Of a stretch of 10,816 bases of DNA, positions 6,902 to 10,816 are shown piece after piece. Within the stretch, counting starts at the first letter, position 1, and every line of letters starts with the position of its first letter. The notes beneath the pieces were generated by a model. It was not told where the DNA came from, ran no database searches, and saw only the letters and a list, made by a program, of their open reading frames with translations. The DNA is from Bacteroidota bacterium (lineage in GTDB: Bacteria > Bacteroidota > Bacteroidia > UBA7662): assembly GCA_016868485.1 (NCBI GenBank), contig VGGT01000043.1, positions 1 to 10,816 of the forward strand. The letters are read 5' to 3'. The position numbers were made by a program, and so were the translations under genes.

Positions 6902-8286
6902 GCCAATAGATTTTCAATGTTTTTGATCATATCGAGGGCTAAAGCATCTGCCCGTCCAGTTTGTGGGCTTTCGGCATAAATACGAACGATGGGCTCGGTG
7001 TTGGACCGCCTAAAATGAACCCATTCACGGGCCTGCTCAAAATCAATGCGCAGTCCATCTGCCCGGTTGAGTTTCTCATGGGAAAAGCGTTCAGCCAGTT
7101 GATCGAACAGCCGATTGGGATCAGCATGCTCCGGCAGAACCATCTTGTTTTTACTCATGTAGTAGGCCGGGTAAGAAGCCCGTAGTTCCGACATGCTGCC
7201 ACCTCTGCGGGCCAAATGACTCAATAGTAAGGCAATGCCAAGGAGTGCATCGCGTCCGGCGTGCAGGTTGGGGTAAATGACTCCCCCATTTCCCTCCCCG
7301 CCAATGACCGCTCCAACAGCAGTCATTTTTTCTACTACATTTACCTCGCCAACGGCACTCGCATAATACTGTCTTCCATGCCGTTCGGCAACATCCCTCA
7401 GCGCCCGGGTTGAACTCAGGTTGGAGACTGCATGACCATTTTCGTGCATCAAAACATAATCTGCAACGGCTACCAAGGTGTATTCCTCTCCGAAAAAACC
7501 TCCGTCTTCCGATACCAGTGCAAGTCGGTCTACATCCGGGTCGACCACAATGCCTAGATCACTTCCCGATTCCTGAACCAAACGGGCGATGTCGCCGAGG
7601 TGTTCGGGTAGAGGTTCTGGATTATGCGGAAAACGACCATTGGGATCGCAATGCACCGTGTGTATGTGCTCAACACCCAGAGCACGCAGAAGCTCGGGTA
7701 CAGCCGTGCCACCAGTTGAGTTCACCGCGTCTACGGCCACGCGAAAATTTCGGGAGCGAATGGCTTGAACATCAACCAAGGGAAGTTCAAGAATCATGCG
7801 GATGTGTTCGGCTATGGCGTGGTCGTATCGGCGGCATTGCCCGAGTTGACCAACCTCCCCATACGTAAAATGACCTTTTTCGGCCAAGTGCATGACTTCT
7901 TCGCCCTCGCTTCCCGAAAGAAAATGACCTCGATGATCAAGCATTTTAAGTGCATTCCATTCTGCGGGGTTGTGGGAGGCCGTTAAGATGAGTCCACCTG
8001 CAGCCTGCAGATGCGGTACCATCATTTCCACGGTTGGGGTGGTGGATAGTCCCAAATCAATGACATCAATTCCTAAACTCATGAGGGTGGCGGTTACGAG
8101 TCGATTCACCATGTCGCCAGACAGGCGTGCATCGCGGCCCACCACCACGACTTTCCCTTTGTTTTGGTAGAGCAACCATGTTCCATAGGCCGATGTGTAA
8201 CGAACAACAGCCATCGGACTTAGCCCATCGTTTGGTGCCCCACCGATGGTGCCTCTAATCCCTGATATCGATGCAATTAATGTCAT
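6898..8286 (-). CDS. glmM: Phosphoglucosamine mutase (alpha-D-phosphohexomutase family)
   Basis: A 462-residue enzyme that most likely converts glucosamine-6-phosphate to glucosamine-1-phosphate on the way to UDP-GlcNAc for peptidoglycan and other glycans. All four family signatures are present: the phosphoserine loop TASHNP with Ser104, the Mg site DPDVDR (249-254, Asp249/251/253), the sugar loop GEGNGG (330-335) and the phosphate loop RRSNTEP (426-432). I chose ATG at 8286 because MTLIASISGIRGTIGG is the normal family start. An in-frame ATG at 8319 would add 11 residues (MSKISFTLLYT) and overlap the best promoter element. The GEGNGG form also occurs in phosphomannomutases and archaeal-type mutases, so substrate choice between glucosamine, mannose and glucose is less sure than the fold. 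It is followed by the overlapping cysteine desulfurase gene. Confidence 0.85.
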   Translation of the reverse strand: MTLIASISGIRGTIGGAPNDGLSPMAVVRYTSAYGTWLLYQNKGKVVVVGRDARLSGDMVNRLVTATLMSLGIDVIDLGLSTTPTVEMMVPHLQAAGGLILTASHNPAEWNALKMLDHRGHFLSGSEGEEVMHLAEKGHFTYGEVGQLGQCRRYDHAIAEHIRMILELPLVDVQAIRSRNFRVAVDAVNSTGGTAVPELLRALGVEHIHTVHCDPNGRFPHNPEPLPEHLGDIARLVQESGSDLGIVVDPDVDRLALVSEDGGFFGEEYTLVAVADYVLMHENGHAVSNLSSTRALRDVAERHGRQYYASAVGEVNVVEKMTAVGAVIGGEGNGGVIYPNLHAGRDALLGIALLLSHLARRGGSMSELRASYPAYYMSKNKMVLPEHADPNRLFDQLAERFSHEKLNRADGLRIDFEQAREWVHFRRSNTEPIVRIYAESPQTGRADALALDMIKNIENLLA

Positions 8287-8316
8287 TGTATAAAGTAATG
8301 TAAACGAAATTTTGCT

Positions 8317-8324
8317 CAAAAATA
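8317..8324 (-). promoter_or_regulatory. Candidate -7 element (TAnnTTTG) of a glmM promoter
   Basis: On the minus strand these bases read TATTTTTG, an exact match to the Bacteroidota -7 consensus TAnnTTTG. The element lies 30 bases before the glmM ATG at 8286, which would give a short leader. No good TTTG -33 element is found at 19-20 bases upstream; the closest is TCTG at 21. The site suggests that glmM and the desulfurase gene can be transcribed independently of dapF. Confidence 0.4.
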
Positions 8325-8349
8325 ATCAAAAGCGCTGCTTTGTGGCAGA

Positions 8350-8393
8350 GGAATCTAGGTATTGGGCCAAAGGAATCAAGGTATTGGGGACAT
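8350..8393. repeat. 22-base tandem duplication between dapF and glmM
   Basis: Two adjacent units, 8350-8371 and 8372-8393, share GGAATC, one differing base, then AGGTATTGGG, and diverge in the last few bases. The pair lies within the 127-base gap between the dapF stop and the glmM start, upstream of the candidate glmM promoter element. It encodes nothing that I can support. No inverted symmetry typical of an operator was noticed. Confidence 0.75.
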
Positions 8394-8413
8394 GGAAAAC
8401 GGTGAATGTACGG

Positions 8414-9328
8414 TCAAATGTTGATGTGGCCTTCAAAAACGAAGGTGGCAGGTCCGATGAGTTGAACATCCTTTATGGTGGAGCCGTCTACGGTAAGTTC
8501 AACCTGCAATTCGCCACCAAGCGTTTCAACCATGATGCGCTGCGGGGCCGCATAACTGTTTTGTTTGTTGTAGACTGAGGCATACCAAGCCGCGGCAGCT
8601 GTGACCCCTGTACCACATGCCTTGGTTTCGCGTTCTACCCCTCGTTCGAACGTTCGAATGTTCAGTTGGTCTTGCTGGGTCACTTCAACAAAATTCACAT
8701 TGGTTCCACCCGGATTGAAATGCGGATGATGCCTCCACAGTGCGCCATCAGATGCCACATTTAAACCTTCTATATGGCTCGAGGGAATCAAGAAGTGTGG
8801 GGATCCGTTGTTCACAAACCATCCGTGAAGTGTTGGTTTAGGTGCTGAAAAGTTAAGAAGTGAAACCGAAATGCGGTCTCCGTCGATAGAAGCCGTGTGT
8901 ATGCCATCGTGTGCTTCAAATCGGAATAATCCCGTTTCATCGGGCCTCATACCTAGATCATAGACAAACCGCACGGCGCATCGGGAGCCATTGCCGCATA
9001 AACTCCCCTTTCGCCCGTCTGCATTGTAGTAATCCATGCGAAACGAATGATGTGTCGATGGCAACAGAACAATCAATCCATCTGCTCCAATTCCTGTATG
9101 CCAGGTGCACAGTTCTTTGATCTTTTGTTCACTGAGCCAATCTAAATCTTTAGAATCTGATGCCTTATGTTGAATATCTGATGACTTATATTGAATATCT
9201 GATGCCTTACTTTGATTGTCGATGATGATAAAATCGTTCCCGCAGCCGTGGTACTTGTAGAATTTTTGTTGTCTTTCGGACCCAGTGTTCAATGACATTT
9301 TTTCAGTATTTTTTTCCGAAAGGGACAT
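8414..9328 (-). CDS. dapF: Diaminopimelate epimerase
   Basis: DapF interconverts LL- and meso-diaminopimelate, the last step before meso-DAP enters peptidoglycan and the lysine branch. It needs no cofactor and uses two cysteines as acid and base; both are here, Cys111 in SLCGNGSRCAVRF and Cys238 in KACGTGVTAAAA. Other landmarks are the N-terminal KYHGCGNDFIIIDN, HTGIGADGL (77-85), NNGSPHF (173-179) and ERGVERET (228-235). At 304 residues it exceeds the usual roughly 270-280. The surplus comes from an N-terminal extension and a low-complexity stretch of KASDIQY-like repeats at residues 41-59, between the first strand and the helix leading to HTGIG. An alternative start is Met11 at 9298, which is closer to the usual N-terminus. 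The gene is divergent from the protease and probably leads the dapF-glmM-desulfurase group, although the 127-base gap to glmM allows a separate promoter. Confidence 0.94.
   Translation of the reverse strand: MSLSEKNTEKMSLNTGSERQQKFYKYHGCGNDFIIIDNQSKASDIQYKSSDIQHKASDSKDLDWLSEQKIKELCTWHTGIGADGLIVLLPSTHHSFRMDYYNADGRKGSLCGNGSRCAVRFVYDLGMRPDETGLFRFEAHDGIHTASIDGDRISVSLLNFSAPKPTLHGWFVNNGSPHFLIPSSHIEGLNVASDGALWRHHPHFNPGGTNVNFVEVTQQDQLNIRTFERGVERETKACGTGVTAAAAWYASVYNKQNSYAAPQRIMVETLGGELQVELTVDGSTIKDVQLIGPATFVFEGHINI
9155..9217. repeat. Three-copy 21-base in-frame repeat inside dapF
   Basis: Units 9155-9175, 9176-9196 and 9197-9217 each begin ATCTGATG and keep a 21-base period. On the coding strand they give KASDIQY, KSSDIQH and KASDSKD, seven residues each. 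They sit in a surface loop after the first beta strand (GNDFIIIDN), where the family normally has a short connection, so the expansion should be tolerated. The middle copy differs from the outer ones at few positions. Confidence 0.88.
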
Positions 9329-9539
9329 TTTGGCTTGTTTTTATGCGACTGAAGCCATGGAATGAACCTTTAGGCGAATATAGGATGCGTAATATGCGCA
9401 TTCAATCATTTCGGTCTTTAATTTGAACATTTAGACTGCCACGGTGTTCGACTTGTCTGAATACTTGCCGGATATTTAGGGCAATAAAATGAAGTGTATG
9501 TCATTCTTAACCTCATATAACCTCATAAAAAATTAGAAT
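9329..9539. other. Divergent intergenic region between dapF and the serine protease gene
   Basis: These 211 bases separate two divergent genes, so they must hold the start sites of both. Besides the candidate dapF promoter I see only a 10-base direct repeat, CCTCATATAA / CCTCATAAAA at 9511-9530, just before the protease start codon. I found no convincing TAnnTTTG element for the protease and no open frame of note. Confidence 0.5.
9375..9406 (-). promoter_or_regulatory. Candidate dapF promoter
   Basis: On the minus strand ATTG (9403-9406), a 20-base spacer and TATATTCG (9375-9382) approximate the Bacteroidota TTTG / TAnnTTTG promoter, each element with one mismatch. It lies about 45-75 bases before the dapF start at 9328, a sensible leader length. 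The match could be chance in AT-rich DNA. Confidence 0.25.
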
Positions 9540-10816
9540 ATGAAAAAATGGTTTTTGCTTTTTGCACTTGTTGTACTTGGATCGGTGGGTGGTGCCGCCG
9601 TTGCGATTTGGTATATGCCCAGATCTTCGATGGCTTTTCCTAACGAGCAAGCGCCTATTCAATTAGCGAGTTTTCCGGATCACATCATGGAACATCCGAA
9701 TTTTGTTGCGGCATCTGCATTGGCAACACCTGCGGTGGTGCACATTAAAACCAAGCAAGGGGGCGTTGCCGGAGCCATAGAAGACGAGGTCATGGATCCC
9801 TTTCGGGATTTCTTTGGCCGGGGTTTTCAGATTCCGCGTGGGCCACAGCAAGGTTCTGGGTCTGGAGTCATTTTGACATCGGATGGGTATATCGTAACCA
9901 ACAACCATGTGGTAAAAGGTGCTGATGAAATTGAAGTGGTTCTGAACGACAAGCGTAGTTTTAATGCCACTGTGGTGGGTACCGATCAAAATACAGATCT
10001 GGCTCTGCTAAAAATTGAAGCATCCGGATTGAATACACTTTCATTTGGAAATAGTGATGGATTGCAGGTGGGTGAATGGGTCTTAGCAGTGGGCAATCCG
10101 TTCAATTTGAATTCAACCGTTACGGCCGGTATTGTTTCTGCAAAGGGGCGAAACATCAATATTTTGGGTGGGGGTTCAAGCATTGAGGCATTTATTCAAA
10201 CAGACGCAGCGGTCAACCCCGGAAACAGTGGTGGCGCCTTGGTGAATGTGAAAGGAGAATTGATGGGAATTAATACGGCGATCGCCAGTCAGACCGGAAG
10301 TTATGAAGGATACTCTTTTGCCGTTCCAGCGAATATTGTTGCTAAAGTTGTTGAAGACATCAAGAAATATGGTACTGTGCAAAGAGGTTATCTTGGGGTG
10401 CAGATTCAAGATGTGGATGCGTCTTTGGTTTCGCGAGAGAACTTGAAGGTGAATTCTGGGGCCTATGTTGCCGAGCATATGGAAAACAGTGCGGCTAAGG
10501 ACGCCGGAATCCGTAAGGGTGATGTCATTGTGGAAATCGATGATGTGCGGGTAACGGCCACTCCAATGTTGATGGAAGCAGTGAGCCGTAAGCGCCCTGG
10601 CGAAACGGTTCGTGTTTTGGTTGACCGACTTGGGGAAAAAAAGACCTTTAATGTTGTACTTCGAAACGCTGAAGGCACGACTGGACTGGTGAAGGCTGAG
10701 TCGGAAATAAGCTCTGCCTCGGCATTAGGTGCCACTTTTGAATCTGCATCCCGCAAGGAACTAGAAAGCTTGAAAATTGACCAAGGCGTCAAGGTCAAGG
10801 CTCTTTCATCAGGCAA
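9540..10816 (+). CDS. htrA: HtrA/Deg family periplasmic serine protease, 3' end outside window
   Basis: An open frame begins at ATG 9540 and runs 425 codons to the window edge without a stop. Residues 4-26 (WFLLFALVVLGSVGGAAVAIW) form a signal peptide or membrane anchor, placing the protease in the periplasm. The chymotrypsin-fold domain covers about 55-270 with the full catalytic triad: His123 in VTNNHVV, Asp153 in NTDLALLKI and Ser230 in NPGNSGGALVN. A first PDZ domain follows at about 280-375 (RGYLGVQIQ, AAKDAGIRKGDVIVEID), and a second appears to begin near 395. HtrA proteins degrade or refold misfolded envelope proteins and usually form trimers or larger cages. The segment between the anchor and the protease core (MDPFRDFFGRGFQIPRG) resembles the LA loop of this family. 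The gene is divergent from dapF. DegP and DegQ types cannot be separated here. Confidence 0.93.
   Translation, partial: MKKWFLLFALVVLGSVGGAAVAIWYMPRSSMAFPNEQAPIQLASFPDHIMEHPNFVAASALATPAVVHIKTKQGGVAGAIEDEVMDPFRDFFGRGFQIPRGPQQGSGSGVILTSDGYIVTNNHVVKGADEIEVVLNDKRSFNATVVGTDQNTDLALLKIEASGLNTLSFGNSDGLQVGEWVLAVGNPFNLNSTVTAGIVSAKGRNINILGGGSSIEAFIQTDAAVNPGNSGGALVNVKGELMGINTAIASQTGSYEGYSFAVPANIVAKVVEDIKKYGTVQRGYLGVQIQDVDASLVSRENLKVNSGAYVAEHMENSAAKDAGIRKGDVIVEIDDVRVTATPMLMEAVSRKRPGETVRVLVDRLGEKKTFNVVLRNAEGTTGLVKAESEISSASALGATFESASRKELESLKIDQGVKVKALSSG

Noticed and set aside
7410..7868. A plus-strand open frame of 152 codons inside glmM
   Set aside because: Antisense shadow of a fully conserved mutase with all four active-site signatures.
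8287..8319. glmM start at ATG 8319
   Set aside because: Would add 11 non-conserved residues and overlap the best promoter element; MTLIASISGIRG at 8286 is the family start.
8312..8578. A plus-strand open frame of 88 codons over the dapF 3' end and the intergenic repeat
   Set aside because: It overlaps antisense to the conserved DapF C-terminus and its first part is the 22-base repeat; no independent evidence for coding.

Overview
The window looks like chromosome from a member of the Bacteroidota, most likely Flavobacteriales-like. The evidence is a secreted protein whose style fits type IX secretion cargo, a divergent ferredoxin / LuxC-family acyl-CoA reductase pair, a GlmM beginning MTLIASISGIRG, few Shine-Dalgarno-like sites, and a perfect TAnnTTTG promoter element upstream of glmM. 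There are no RNA genes, insertion sequences, phage genes or CRISPR arrays. The genes are housekeeping, and many serve the cell envelope.

Layout. On the minus strand, reading right to left from 4480, come a 2[4Fe-4S] ferredoxin, a very long D-alanine--D-alanine ligase made of two complete Ddl units in tandem, and a membrane-anchored protein with three PASTA domains that overlaps ddl by 4 bases. A secreted protein cut off by the window edge (1-501) follows. The acyl-CoA reductase runs the other way from 4581. It converges on a second minus-strand group read from 9328 to 5765: dapF, glmM and a cysteine desulfurase, the last two overlapping by 4 bases. From 9540 an HtrA/Deg-type serine protease reads rightward off the window.

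How they fit together. DapF makes meso-diaminopimelate, GlmM leads to UDP-GlcNAc and Ddl makes D-Ala-D-Ala, so three peptidoglycan precursor steps lie within 8 kb. The PASTA protein, a class of domain that often binds peptidoglycan, is coupled to Ddl. The HtrA protease handles envelope protein quality control. The ferredoxin and cysteine desulfurase share Fe-S chemistry, but they are in different transcription units.

The least expected signal is a set of short tandem duplications with different periods. There are four 32-base copies of the 3' end of the reductase gene, a 42-base in-frame duplication in the ATP-binding loop of the first Ddl unit, three 21-base copies inside dapF, a 24-base pair at the ddl 3' end, and a 22-base pair between dapF and glmM. 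The 32-base array carries the same protein tail plus stop codon in all three frames. I see no clearly new defence or mobile system here.
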